From positions 1 through 64,000 of the forward strand of contig QJNS01000304.1 of the NCBI GenBank assembly GCA_004154925.1: a stretch of 64,000 nucleotides of DNA, read 5' to 3'. The translations under genes were made by a program, and so were the position numbers. The stretch comes from Monosporascus cannonballus. Lineage: Eukaryota; Ascomycota; Sordariomycetes; Xylariales. Positions 1 to 12,816 of this stretch are shown here, piece by piece; the first letter of the stretch is position 1, and every line of letters begins with the position of its first letter. Below the pieces are notes generated by a model. It had not been told where the DNA came from and made no database searches. It saw nothing but the letters and a program-made list of their open reading frames with translations.

Positions 1-174
1 GCTAAAGGTTGGTACATACGGTTTTAAAGCTTAGAAACAGACGAATACAGTACTAGAGCCCGTTTATTTTTACGATTTTATTTGATTGAAATATGTATAT
101 GTGAAGTTGTTGATAAATATAGGTGTGGCTAAAAGTTGTGGGGTTGGGCCGGATTATTTTGGCCCCTCACTGTA
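1..174. mobile_element. End of a probable Tc1/mariner-type DNA transposon
   Basis: The sequence up to 172 ends in GGCCCCTCACTG followed by TA, the form expected of a terminal inverted repeat (CAGTGAGGGGCC read inward) next to a TA target. Homology to the integrase region of other gypsy copies in the window (near 30155 and 15370) starts at this TA and not before, so a foreign piece ends here. Transposase and the other end lie outside the window, so the class is inferred from the terminus only. Confidence 0.45.
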
Positions 175-1545
175 GTGTACTATGGCAAAATCTATGTTCC
201 TAAGGAATAACAGGAATAATTTGTAAAGGAATTCCACGAAAACCCATTATACGGATACCAAGAAATTTTCAAGATTACCAAACGACTATAAGAAAGGTAT
301 AACTTCCCGGAGCTACGCCGGATGGTCAAAAAGATAATCAAAAACTACAATATTTACAACAAGACAAAAGCAACACGCCATAGGCCCTACAGATTACTAC
401 AACCTATTAACATTCCTAATAAGGTATGGAATATCATAACTTAGGACTTTATTATTAACCTATCTCCATTTAAAGACCCAGTTATTAAAGTTATATACGA
501 CAGAATATAGGTAATTATTAATAAATTTATTAAATACGGGTACTTCTTACCTTTTAAAGAAAACGCAACAGCAAAATAACTAGCTTATACCTTTATTAAA
601 TATTACTTAGACAAATATAAAATACTAGAAAAAATCGTTTCTGACAAAAACATATTATTTACTTTAAAATTCGGCACCAACTTTTTCAAATAAATTAATA
701 CCAAACTTAAGTTTTTAATAACGTATTATTCTTAAACGGATAACTAAACCGAAAAATTAAACCAAACCATGAAATAATATTTCCGAAATTATATCAATTA
801 TTAGCAAAATAATGAGGTAAAACTTCTATTACTGGCACAGATAGTTTATAACATATTTATTAACGAAAACGTAGGCGTATCCCTTTATACGGCGGTATAT
901 AGATTCGATATAAAAACGAAACGACCTAAATAATAATTTAACAGGACACTAAAAATTGCCATAATTACTTTAAAAGCAAAACGTTAACCACAAAAATCAA
1001 AAAGATCTAAATCCGTTTCCGAAACGAATTGCAATTCCTTTAATAACGGATGGCCAAATATTACAATAAAAAAGAATTAAAGGACCAATTTTAACGAAAA
1101 GAAATAAAGTTTACTTATTACGCTAAAAACAAAATATAATTTCGAATATCATATAAATTAAAACGAATTAACCAAGTATTAAGTTCGATTTCAAAAAACT
1201 TAACTTATTTAAGATTAATAAACTTATTTCCGGAATTAATAACTAATTATTATTATTCAAAAATATAAAAATATACGTTATTTTCCATATTTCGCTATTT
1301 AAATTAGCACTTAAAAACGCCTTATTAAAAATAAATCTGGAATTTAAAAAAGATTCCGATAAATACGAAATCGAATAGATATTATATTTTAAAATAGTTA
1401 AAAATAAAATTTAATACCTAATTAAATAAAAAGATTACCTACTTAAAAAAATACCTAAAAACTATTTAACTATTTAACGAATGCGATAAATCTAATTAAG
1501 ACGTTTTACCGCCAGAATCCTAATTAACCGTTTCTAGCGTAACCA
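173..1545 (+). pseudogene. Integrase and chromodomain remnant (gypsy pol 3' end)
   Basis: In life this would be the C-terminal part of a gypsy Pol polyprotein: the integrase core and a chromodomain that targets integration to modified chromatin. The DNA aligns by eye with 30160-31040 plus 37973-38450 of element C, differing mainly by C-T and G-A transitions. A chromodomain-like stretch is readable near 1310-1540, with residues such as DKYEIE, YLIK and RQNPN separated by stops. Many in-frame stops make it non-functional. Confidence 0.75.
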
Positions 1546-1559
1546 AGATCGCAGGCGAT

Positions 1560-2000
1560 AACGGTCTCCCGCTTAAATCTAACTTTGCGGCGTTCTAATC
1601 GAAAAAAAATAAACGCTTTTGTTATGGTATTTATCTCTGAAACAAGTTGTATTTGTTCCGTCTCTATACGCCGTTGCTCCTTTTCTATCCTTTTTCGTTC
1701 CTTTAATTAATTTAATTCATAACCTTCAAAAAACAACTATAACCGTTTTTTCTTCAAAATATCTTTTAATAACGCAAATATTGCAATGTATTTTTTCTTT
1801 TGGATATTTCCTTTTAAAATTTTCGCTATAATTCCACAAGTTCGCTTTTAACAGCATAACGTTTTCTTTAAAAACGATCGTATTTAAAATTAATATTTTT
1901 TAACGAAAACATGGCAATCGTTAATCCGTTATAATAACGTTAACAACGAATACAGTAATAACAGCTTAAAATACTTTCCGTTATGAAATATTTAGACTTT
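1560..2000 (-). pseudogene. Antisense coiled-coil ORF remnant in gypsy 3' region
   Basis: Read on the minus strand, the space between chromodomain and 3' LTR gives a charged heptad-like stretch (KERKRIEKEQRRIETEQ, then LVSEINTITKAF and RLERRKVRFKRE), preceded by a Cys-containing piece (YYCIRC). The same arrangement recurs in elements A, B, C and F1. The opposite plus-strand frame at 1619-1831 has no recognised match and is probably its shadow. Function unknown; now broken. Confidence 0.5.
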
Positions 2001-2225
2001 TCGGATAAAAAGCAATTAAAACAAAATAATATCTTAAACCCAAACTTAAGAATATAATTAAACCGGTTATCGTAAATTTAACGCTAATTCGAACGGGATT
2101 AGAACGTTAATATTTTTATTCGACCTACTATAATAAGTTAACGATAAGAAAAACAATTTTAATTAAAAAAGAAAAATGTTTATCTTTTCATCTTTAGGAT
2201 AAAGATCTTAAGAGAAAAAGAATAG

Positions 2226-2647
2226 TATTACAGATCCCCAAACAGACCCGTTTTGGAAACCCTAGGGCAGCAAAAATGAAAAAGCTCCACATTTCGAGTC
2301 ACGTAATTTAAAATAATCTAACTAATTTATTAGATCACATAAACCATTATGATCTAGGTAATTTAATAGATTCAAAAAATCAATATTATATCTATAAAAT
2401 GGAAGAAAATATAAGATTTTAGGGTTTTTATGTAAATAATTACTTATTTAGGTTTTCGTTTCTTAGCTATTAATTTAAGCTCTTAGTTAAAAGGCAACTG
2501 TACCATTCTCTAATTAAGGGAAAAATCTTTAAATCTCTTTAACGAATAAACTATTAAATCATTTTTCGTCCTATTATTACCTGCAAATCAAGACCTTTTT
2601 CGGATACTGCTTATACATCCAGGTGGATGTATGACAGGTTCGTTACA
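2226..2647 (+). repeat. 3' LTR of the first gypsy copy
   Basis: A 422-bp LTR that begins TATTACAG (decayed TGTTACAG) and ends GTTCGTTACA. The right half matches the LTRs at 18774-19191 and 39108-39883 and the U5 side of LTR B. The left (U3) half differs from them after about the first 8 bp. Confidence 0.8.
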
Positions 2648-3034
2648 GCTTAATATATATGCGAAATCCGGGCTTTTTAATCAAACGAGCCTGATTATAG
2701 ACGCAAGACCCTGTCCTATTTAATTACCTTTAAACTTTTTTATTACATCCTTTTTATTATATCCAGTCGTATTTTAAAACGTTATTTTCTTATAACTTAA
2801 CAACTTTATACTTTGATTAATTTAATTACAATAAAAACATTTAAAGTTTTTCAAATATTCTTAATTTCTTTTAAAAAAAACTAATTTATTAAAAAGTAAA
2901 AAAGATATTATATTACAAGAAATTTATATATTGTAATCGATTATATAACGCAATCAGTGGTGCTATTACTATAATCAATTACCATATTAATAAAGTTCGT
3001 TATTTGTTAAAAAAAAGCTAGCTATTAAAAAAAT
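2648..3034. other. AT-rich spacer, nothing recognised
   Basis: There is no open frame, LTR end or RNA signal. This is the sequence into which F1 inserted. The last five bases (AAAAT, 3030-3034) are the left target-site copy of F1. Confidence 0.6.
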
Positions 3035-3326
3035 TATTACGTTTAAGAAAACTTTTACTAGACCCGAAAAAGGCTAGATGAACTCGTTAAGACTTTTCTC
3101 TATAACCGGGTAAACTCCGGCTGGCCAAATATCTTTATTTATCTCCGAAAAGTATTAAAAATCAGAGAAATCTTTTTTTTTAAATTTTCAACGACTAAAA
3201 AAACTAGAAAAATATATATAATGAATCCATTTCTCCAAAAATAATTACTTATTTAATTTCGCTTTTGAATTATTATTTTAAGTTTGCAATTAAAGATAAT
3301 TGCTATTTATTATAAAAATATTTATA
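3035..3326 (+). repeat. F1 5' LTR, left part
   Basis: It matches the first about 290 bp of the LTR at 51816-52219, including CTAGACCCGAAA. The right part resumes at 10194 after element E. Combined length is about 401 bp, against 404 bp for the intact homologue. Confidence 0.8.
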
Positions 3327-3533
3327 TGTAAGATTACAGCCCCTATAAGGATAAGGCTGGTAGCCGACCAGCTACCGATCCGTTACCGACCTATTTACTA
3401 ATATAAATCCACCATCTGGTAGTTAATAGGAAACGCCAGATGGAAATAATTTAATATATTTACTTTTTGGATTTTGCTTTATGATTAATCGAAAATTATC
3501 TTACCTTAGCTTATAATTATTTATTATGTTATA
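3327..3533 (+). repeat. Element E 5' LTR
   Basis: Starts TGTAAGATTACAG and ends GTTATA (decayed CA). Matches 9982-10188 over its whole length apart from transitions. Confidence 0.88.
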
Positions 3534-3559
3534 ATATTTTTTATTTTTACCATAAAAAT

Positions 3560-6500
3560 AATACGATAATTATTAAAAACAAAGTTCGCCGATTGCAAAA
3601 CGAATTTAAGCTTTTAATTAAAAAGATCGCCGATCGAAACCCAATCGACAAACGATCGATTACGATACGGGAATAGGCGAAAGAGTTTATACCAAATTTT
3701 TACCGAATTAAGGATTATAGTCTTCGAGATTCCCAATTACCTTATATATATAATAAGGATGCGTTCCGATAACCGTTAACTAAACGGTTGGAAAACGGGC
3801 GTAATATAACGATTGCGTTCCGGAATTTAAAATAAGGAAAGGTTAAATCCTTTAATAATAACCAGATTTTAAAAATTATTTCTAAATAAAACGAATAATA
3901 ACTAATAGTATAAGTTAAAAACTAAAATTTTATAAATTAATTACGATATTATGGTAAAAGCTTAAAAACGATAAGCAAATACCGCGTTATAATTGCTCGA
4001 AATTTTCCGAACGTACGTTAATTAAAAAAAATTAGATAAAAGTTATTACGAAAGTTTATATCGAAAAGCCAAGGCGAAATGCCATTATTTATATTTAATA
4101 GGTTATGAACCATATAAACGTTTTTATTACAAACGTTTAACGATTATATCGTATTATACTTAATTATTTTAATTACGAAAAAAAATTAAAAATAAAGAAT
4201 TTATAGATCTTTATTGAGAAAAGTTACGTAAATTTTAAATTTTTCGATAAAGAATATAGGGAATAATTTATAGAATTACGATAACGATTCGATTAATTAC
4301 GGTGGGACTTTTATATTAAATAGAAGTTCCTGGTTTATAAAACAAAGTTTACGAACGTTTTTAACTCGGAAAATAATCGGAATAATAAGCGTTTTGCTTT
4401 TAATTATTTTTACAAATTAATATTAAGGTTAAGAAAGATTTTGTTTCGAAAAAATATTAAGCTAAAACGAATTAATAACGTAATAAATAAGGTAAAACGT
4501 TGCTAGAACGCCTTGAAAAAGGCGAAAAAAAACCGATTATTTTCCGCCAAAGATATTAATAAGGATAAACGATCTTATTTTAACGTTTTCGAAAAAAAGA
4601 AAATCCTTAAAACAAATTAGAGGCATTACGTAAAAATAATAGAGATCACAGACATTTTTATATTTGAAAAGTAAATAATCGTTAATTTAATTCCAATCGG
4701 AATAAATCAGTATAATTTAATATTTTTGATTTCTTTAAGGGCTGATTTAAATATTATAATTATAAAAAGTTAAATTATAGAAATATAAATTGCAAACCCA
4801 AAAGGGATACGAAAACCTTATTATTCCGGCTATACGCAAATCGATTTTCGAAGGCCGTATAAAACGTTATAATATATAACAATAAATTAGATTAATCCTA
4901 AGACGTAAATCTAAAAAAGAAGCCGGAATAAGTATATATATTTAGTTTATTTCGACTAATAATTACAAAACGGTCGGAATAAAGCCGCCTTTTAAAAAAA
5001 GGGCATTTATTAAAAGAAGTACGAAAAATATAGCAACATAAATGAATAGAAATATCGGAACATAAATAAATATTATAAATAAAAAGTTAACGAAAAAAAT
5101 TAACTTTTAATTAATTTTTACAGATATTCCGCGCCTTATCGGTATTAACGACGCATATATTAAATGTTATAAAACTTACGAAATTTTTATTAATATAATA
5201 AATATTAACGAGAGCGAACGAAAGTATAAATAAATTTATTTTATAATATGCCGTAACCGGAAAGCGCCTAATTTCTTATTATTCAGATTAAGAATAAGTA
5301 AGTCAAACGTTTTATTAGATAAATTTATATATTAATAATTATATAGATTATTATAAAAGGTTAACGAACAGGAAATTGCAAATTTAATATTTTCCGGCGA
5401 ACAAATTTATACCGTTAACTTAATAAGCTTAGCCAGAAATTTAAATATGGTGGAATTCGAGGAAGAATAAAAATAAGGAATAATTAACTTTTTTATATGC
5501 CTAAAGAAATTCCGGCGACTATATTTTAAAAAAACAACCAAAGAAATACCTTAATTACTGAGTGTAAAATATATAATAAATTTGGTCTTAAGGAAAACGC
5601 CCTTATTCAGCTTATTTTACCCTATTTTAAAAACTTAAAGGAAAGTATTCGAAAAATATATCCGCAAAAATCTAAATGTAAGCGGGATATATTATTCGAA
5701 AACGAACGTAAAAGTGTTAATATTATTTATGTTTAAAAAGGACGGTACTTTCCGATTATGCGTTAATTATAAAGGATTACATCAGGCAACGATAAAAAAC
5801 TGATATTTTTATCTTTAATTATAAAAATGATAAATTATTTAGAATTAAATAAGATATTTTCAGAAATTGATTTTAAAAATGCTTATTACCGTTTTAAGAT
5901 TAAAAAAAGCAATTAATAAAAAGTTATTTTCTAAATGTAATACGAATAATTTGAATATATAATTATGTTATTTAGTTTTATTAATACGTTAATTACATTT
6001 TAAGGTTATATATATAAAACATTAATTAAATTAATTAATTATATATATATAACATATTAAGATAATATAATTAATTATTTGAATAACGAAAAAAATATAT
6101 AAACTATGTTTAATTAATTTACGAACTATTATGATATTATTAATTATTTGCTAAAGCATTTAAGCCCGAATTTTTTAAAGAAAAAATAAAGTTTTTAAAA
6201 TCTGTAATTAATACCAACGGTTTGGAAATAGATCGCCGACGAATCGTTATTATTAAATTAGAACTAAAGTTAAAATTAATTTATAATATTTAAGTATTTT
6301 TAAATTTTGCAAATTTGTATTGAAAATTTATTGCCTATTATTTATATATTACCGATATTATTATTAGGGTTTTAAAAAGGGCGTAAGTTAAATGTAAAAT
6401 AACAAAATTCCGGTAATTCGAAAAAGTTAAAAAGGCGTTCCGAAACTTTAAAAATATTTTTTAGTCGGTTATTATTTTTCGATATTAGAATAATACCAAA

Positions 6501-8850
6501 AATACCAGAATTGAAATAAACGTCTTAGTAAAAGTTATATTAAAGATATTTTTACAAAATTACGGAAAATATTGGCGACTAATTGCATATTAATTGGAAA
6601 AAATAAGTCCAAGCGAAAAGCGGTAAATTATAAGGCAATTAAAATTAACAGCAATTATAAAAAATTTAAACTATTAACGGCAATATCTTAAAGGTACGAC
6701 AAAATTCATTTTAATACTTACCGATTATATAGCGTTAAAAATATAATAAAGATATTAACGCATAACCTTAAGAAAAAATTAATTTAATAAGTTTATTATT
6801 TTACATAATTTGATTTTAAAATTTAATACTAACCGGGCGTTATTAATTCGGCAAATAAATTAAATAAACGCCCGGATTATATATTAAGAGAAATTGTATA
6901 TAAAAATATAATTCTTACGTTATTTAAGAAATTCGGATTTACGAATAATATACTGGAAAACATACGAAAAACGGTTGCAAATATATAGCGTGATTTAAAA
7001 TATTATAAGAAAGTAAAAAGCTTTATTAAAATAACGCAAAATTAATTCATTATAGAATTTTTAAACAGATTTTAGATAGCGGAAATTTAAATAATTATTA
7101 TCCGCATAAAAAAGCGAAAGTTTTCATTATACGATTACAGGAAGTTTTCGAAAAAAAAGGGAAAAAAAGGAATTATATACGTACTGAATTTATTATTTGC
7201 GAAAAATAATGTAAACGCAAATTGTAATAATAACGTATTTAACAGTTAAATAACGGTAACCGTAAATTATAACCGTATTATAATCGGATTTCGAAAAGTT
7301 TAAGGAAAACGAAATTAATACTAAAGTTATTATTTATAATTAATATATTTTACGTTCTTTGGTAAAAAGGTTATTTAAAGATAAAACGGCATTTTAGCCG
7401 AGAATTTTCTGATAATTTTACGATTAAGTTTAAAAGCTGTAAATTAAGGATTTAAATATTATAAAGTTAATATAAATAATTAAATGCCAAAGCGAAATAA
7501 AAGGAGAATATTTTCTGGATCTAAATAAAGTTTTAAATTACCGGGATAAGTTCGTAAATTTGTTATAAAACGTTTTACGGAAGAAATTAATTAACTAATA
7601 TTATGATAATTTAAGAGCACAATATATGAAATATATTAATATATATAAATTAATAATTAAAGAATTTTATTAGAAAGATATAGCGAACGATATTTGAAAA
7701 TATATTAAGTAATATCCAAATTATTAGGGTGTAATAAAATTACGTTATAAATTATATGAATAGTTGTAGCCCTTTTTATTACTTAAGTAATCTTTTTAAA
7801 AAATTTGATTAAACTTTATTACGAGGCTTCTTAAAAACTTAGATTTAAACGGGCTAAAGTACGACGTAATTTTGGTAATCGTTAACCGTTTTACGAAATT
7901 AAAATTATTTATTTTTACGGTTAAAACTTTAATTATAATTAAGTTCGCCCGATTATCTTATCAGGAAATTAAATATAAATTCGGTATATTAACCGGAATT
8001 ATTAACGATAAAAATAAGTTATTAACAAATTAATTATAGGCGGAATTTTGTAAAAAGCGAAAAATAAAGCAGCAAATATCCACAGTTTATTATTTATAAA
8101 CCGATAAATAAACGGAACATATTTATTAAGTTTTAAAATATTATTTCCGTAATTACGTTAATAAGTATTAAAATAACTGGATAAAGTTATTATGAAATAC
8201 GGAATTCATATATAATAATATAAAAAACGCGTTTACTGGCCGTTTTTTGTTCGAAACGTTATATAAATATTATTTAAAAATAATAAAATATTTTTTACAA
8301 ACGTTTAAGGAATAAATATAAAAAATTGAAAACTGCTTCAAAAAATACTAACTATTCGTGAAATAATATATAAATACTAGGAAGAAATAACGGCAATTTA
8401 AAAAAATATTATAATTAATATTATATACTTATAAAATTTTAATTAAGGTAATAAATAAATTTATTAATTAAGAGTTTTAATTTTAAAATGAACAATTCAT
8501 ATTTATTTATATCCGGGTTGCAATTAAAAACTAAATAAGATCTTAGGCGTATAAAATAATCCTTTTTATTAAATATTAACGGATATATAATATATTTCTA
8601 GTAGTTCAATTAAAACCGTAATATAACTTGGAATTCGGCGACGTTTAAATAACGTTACCGGATTTAATAAAGGAACAAAAAGAATAGGTGATAAAAGATA
8701 TTGTCCGTTACGAAGATAACCGGGGGCAACGCGAATATCTAATTAAATGGGAAAGCTGGCCCGCTAAATACAATACGTAAAACCCTTTAAAACACCTTAA
8801 GTACGCGCTTAAGATATTATAACGTTATGAAAAAAAATTAAATACGTATA
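3560..8850 (+). pseudogene. Element E gag-pol remnant
   Basis: This is the decayed polyprotein of a gypsy chromovirus. Readable pieces are an RT start near 5735-5790 (KDGTFRLCVNYKGLHQATIKN), an integrase core near 7840-8130 (GLKYDVILVIVNRFTKL, then IINDKNKL and ISTVYYL followed by a decayed TDGQTE-like motif) and a chromodomain near 8670-8850 (EDNRGQREYLIKWESWPAKYNT). Gag (3560-4800) is not readable enough to place a zinc knuckle. Stops are frequent in all frames, many explicable as CAA to TAA or TGG to TAG/TGA changes. Not functional. Confidence 0.8.
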
Positions 8851-9387
8851 TAAGAAATAGTACGACTTAAAAATCGTAAGATAATAATAACCCGATTGGA
8901 AATTGGTCGTTTAGTAATTATAAAAATCACAAAAAATAATTTTAAATATATTTAAAATATTAACGTTAAAATATTACATAATTATGTAACTGCTTTTTAG
9001 CTTTTATCGAATAATTACGGTATCGTATACCGGTTGAAAACCGATAAGCGACGTAAAAAAAATCGAATTTTTATTTCGAAAACAAAATTTCGCATTTAAT
9101 TATTAAATTTTACATTAAATAACCTTTGGTAAGCGTATTAAGAAAATTAATATAAGAATATCGGAAAACGATCGGAGAATATACGACGATAAAAGGCGGG
9201 TACGTCTATTAATTTTGCTAAACGTAAAACCCGGAAAAAACTTAAAAACGTTTTATTTTTTACGAAAGACAAGGCTTAAATAACCGGAATATAATTTGTC
9301 ACTAGTTGAAAACAGGGCGCCATCCTTAGAGCGCTTAACGTATTTGGGTTTGGTAACAGTTTTGCCGAGTAAAGCCGTTTTCTAATT

Positions 9388-9645
9388 ATGGTTATTAATA
9401 AGTATCAGAGCTTCGTCAAAACGTCGGAGGACGGGCGGAAAGTATTCGTAGATAGGAAACGTAAACCGCACGGTAATCGAAATAACGCTATATTACGTAA
9501 ACACAATACGGCTCATTGCCGCCCGTGGTGTAACTGGTGTCTATCTCACCGTCGGCGTCGAGGAGATGGCGCTGAAAGAAATTCCAGTCCTTATCAATAT
9601 CAAAATACCACTTCTCTTAGAACTCCTTACGAGAAAAAAATATAG
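9388..9645 (+). other. Small unrecognised ORF in a less mutated patch of element E
   Basis: An 85-codon open frame lies between the E chromodomain and its 3' LTR. The encoded peptide is basic (RKRKPHGNRNN, HRRRRGD) with a Cys/His cluster (HCRPWCNWC). The patch 9295-9650 has clearly more G+C than the surrounding element. No family is recognised and there is no start or termination context to favour expression. It may be a captured sequence or chance. Confidence 0.3.
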
Positions 9646-9981
9646 CTAACGGAAATAATACGCAAAACAAACGGAAAAGGCGAAATAGAAATAGAAAAAA
9701 AGGGAAACCGAACGAAACGCGTAGGTAGAAAAAATAGAAATATAAGTGCGAAAAAGAAAAGAAAAGGTAAATAAAATAAGGTTAAAAACGGGTTGTAATA
9801 AGATACTGAGCGGAATATAATTAATTACGCAATATGGTACGTATTAATTATTACGGAAATTATTTATAATATAAGATAATGGTAAATTATCGTCAAATAT
9901 ACGTAATCAGATTTACGAAACGCGTAATATTAAATTAATAATAATATTATTAAGAATTAATAACTTAAAAAAAGGAATAAT

Positions 9982-10188
9982 TATAAAATTATAACCCCTA
10001 TAAGGATAAGGCAGGTAACCGACTAGTTACCGATTAGCTACCGACCTACTTACTAATATAAATCCACTATCTGGCAATTAATGGAAAACGCCAGATAAAA
10101 ATAACCTAATATATTTACTTCTTAGAATCTTCTTTTCGACTAGTCGGAAATCACCTTACTTTAGCTCACAGCTAACCATTATCTTACA
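9982..10188 (+). repeat. Element E 3' LTR
   Basis: A 207-bp partner of 3327-3533, ending TTACA and followed by TSD TTATA. It keeps several cytosines that the 5' LTR has lost. Confidence 0.88.
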
Positions 10189-10193
10189 TTATA

Positions 10194-10302
10194 AAATTAT
10201 AACCAATAAATTAAATTATTTTCGCTTTACTATTACTTGTAAATTAAATCATTTTCAAGATATTACTTATAGTTTAGGAAAATGCATTATTAGTTCGATA
10301 TA
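10194..10302 (+). repeat. F1 5' LTR, right part
   Basis: Continues the LTR broken at 3326 and corresponds to the last about 110 bp of 51816-52219. The next bases (TTAATTAAAAGCTGACAAATA) resemble the internal start of elements C and F2. Confidence 0.75.
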
Positions 10303-12380
10303 TCATAATAAATTTTTAATTAAAAGCTGACAAATAATATATTATATAATGAACCTATAAAATCTTTTAAACTTTAATATGAACCATAATATAAAACAAC
10401 GTATAAAAATAAAGAATATACGTGATCTCTATTATTAGTTTATATAGGATTATTAATTAGCTTTAACGATTTATTGCATATTAAAGAAGTTTTTCAGTGA
10501 ATTAATAATATAATTCTACTTATAATTCAGTCCCGAGAAAGGTTTTTCTTTTAATCTCGATAATAAAGTTTTTCTAATAAAAGTATTATTGAGGTTAAAA
10601 GGTTCGAAATAAGAGAAAAAAGGAAGAAAAATATATAACAAATAAATAAAAAGGTAAAGAAAAAGAACTGCCGATTAACGAAAAACTATATATTTTAATA
10701 ACAGAATTTCGAGCTTTAAAATAGTGATAAATTTGCTTAACAACAAAAAGCGTCCATTTTGCTATTATTAAATACAAATTAATTACGGAAAAATATCATT
10801 TTACTCTTTAATAACTATAAAATATCAAACGTTAAAAATAATAAGTTAATTTTCCTTTACTCTTATAACGGATTTACCGATATAAAAGAATTCTTAGTTT
10901 AGGCCAAATCTTCTCTTAAATTTTATAAAAGTTTTTTAATAGAAAAATATAAAAAAATAATAATTACTTCACAGTTATTTGTTAAAAAGATTTTATTTAT
11001 AATTGAAACGTAATATAAAGAATTATTTTCAATATTACCGCTGCGAACTTTTAGATATAACGAATTATATTCTTAATAAACATAATATTTTTTTAAAAAA
11101 AACTCTAAACTCTATTGAGAAATATATATAAAGAATAATTTGTAATTAAGTAGTTTAATTTTTTTTCGTTAAACGAAAATATTATTTAAGTGTAGAATTA
11201 AACCTAACGGTTTAACAACTACGTTTTGACTTATTATAAAGCGTATTATTTTATTTATATTCTAATAAGTTAAAATTTTAAAGTAAAGACAAACTATATA
11301 TGGAACTTAAAATTGGGCTTTTTTCGAAAAAGAAATACATTTCTAAGGTTCTTATTATAAATCGACGTAGTTTTAATCCGTATCTTAAAAGAAAAGAATC
11401 AGTAAATAAAGTAAAAATAAAAGCTTTAATAACCGAATTAAAAAGAGTGAAGGCAAATTTCAAAAGGAAATAAATGCCGTTTTGAAAAAGTCTAAGAAAA
11501 ATAAGCCCAAAATAAAATGTTTTAACTATAGCAATAAGGGATATTTTAAAAGTGAATACCGTTTTTTCTTAAAAGAGAACTTTAAAGAGAACGAAATCTT
11601 TTAACATTAAAAAAAGCTAAAGCGATTAAATAAGAATTAAATAATAAGATAAAAAAGAAAAAAGAATTTAGGTCGGTTTTTTTAAGACGGAATTTGTTAT
11701 TACTATAATTACTTAAATTTAAAACGATATTATAAAGTTACAAAATTATTTTATTTAAGATTCTGAAGTTAAAGCTTATTTATACTTTTCGAAATGAACA
11801 GCTGTTATAAGAACTATAAAGCTAAAATATCTTTGTCGTTTTAATATATGAGAACATAAAATATATAAAGAAAATAGTTAATTTCGAGTAGATATTAGTG
11901 ATTATAAATAATTAATTTCAGGGTTCTGCAAACTACAATAATATATAATATATACTAAAATCTTTTAAAAGAACTTTTACGATTTATTACACTTTTTAGT
12001 TGTTATTTTGAAAGTTATTTCATTTATTTTAGAGTTAAAATATAGTAATATTTGGACTATATAAAACGAAACAAATATTTATTAAATTAGATAACGAATA
12101 CCGATATATAAACACTTTACAATAACTAAAACACCCGAAGTATATTACTTATATTCTAAATTAAAGTAAATTTTAATGGTTGTATTGCAAATATATTTAT
12201 ATTAGTACTTTTATGTTTTGTATTTAATATAAGCTTTTAAATATGGAAATATCTTTACGGAAATTTATCTTTTTAATTCCATAAATCTAAAAATATAAAT
12301 TCAACAATTTCGTCAAAAAAGATATTTACTTTTAAGTATAAATTCATTATAAAGCCTGTAAAAATATATAAATGATCACT
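10303..12380 (+). pseudogene. F1 gag and protease remnant
   Basis: Decayed gag region of F1. Lysine-rich sequence leads to a zinc knuckle at about 11515-11565, read as CFNYSNKGYFKSEY. By comparison with the CCHC pattern, one Cys has become Tyr, His has become Tyr and the last Cys is Tyr, all explicable as G-A or C-T transitions. The 60-codon and 61-codon minus-strand frames at 10595-10777 and 11278-11463 are antisense shadows. Confidence 0.7.
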
Positions 12381-12811
12381 TGTAACGAACCTGTCATACA
12401 TCCACCTGGAGGTATGAGCAATATCCGAAAAGGGTCTTAATTTGCAGGTAACAATAGGGCGAAGAATGATTTAGTATGTTCGTTAAGGAGATTTCAAGGT
12501 ATTCCTTTCTTAATCAGAGAACGGTATAGTTGCTTCTGGCTAAGAGCTTAGATTGATAGCTAAGGAGCGAAAAACTAAGTAGGTGGTTATCTACATAGGA
12601 GACCCAAACCTTATATATCCTTCTTATCCTTTATGTTTTTTATGGTCTCTGGGGATCTCGAGAGACCATGGTGTCTGTCGTCCACGAATCTCCTGGTATC
12701 TCTGGAGATTAATAGAGACCCGAGGTTTATCCGATGGAAGGTGGAGATCCCGAACGTCTCCAACTTCCTGGGCCTCCTTTGGGCCTAGTGGAGTCCCTTC
12801 TGAACGTAACA
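12381..12811 (-). repeat. Solo LTR of family B, little mutated
   Basis: On the minus strand this is a 431-bp LTR running TGTTACGTTC to GGTTCGTTACA, with perfect TSD TCACT (12376-12380, 12812-12816). It is far more GC-rich than its host element F1, and its length equals the LTR at 55078-55508. Open frames over 12583-12885 and 12624-12815 are LTR sequence, not genes. Confidence 0.9.
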
Positions 12812-12816
12812 TCACT

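Larger units (their letters stand above)
173..2647 (+). mobile_element. 3' part of a Ty3/gypsy chromovirus (C/F family)
   Basis: Integrase C-terminal half, chromodomain, an antisense ORF remnant and a 3' LTR are in the same order as in elements F1, C and B. The left part is cut by the mariner-like end at 173. Stops occur in every frame, consistent with RIP. Confidence 0.8.
3327..10188 (+). mobile_element. Complete Ty3/gypsy chromovirus E (6862 bp)
   Basis: Two 207-bp LTRs (3327-3533 and 9982-10188) flank a decayed gag-pol. The TSD is a perfect TTATA (3322-3326, 10189-10193). A purine-rich tract lies just before the 3' LTR (about 9966-9981). It sits inside the F1 5' LTR, so it is younger than F1. 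The short LTRs and a distinct chromodomain separate it from the C/F/B family. Confidence 0.88.

Noticed and set aside
1619..1831. 70-codon hydrophobic plus frame as a small membrane protein
   Set aside because: Opposite strand of the recurring antisense coiled-coil remnant; the plus frame has no counterpart in other copies.
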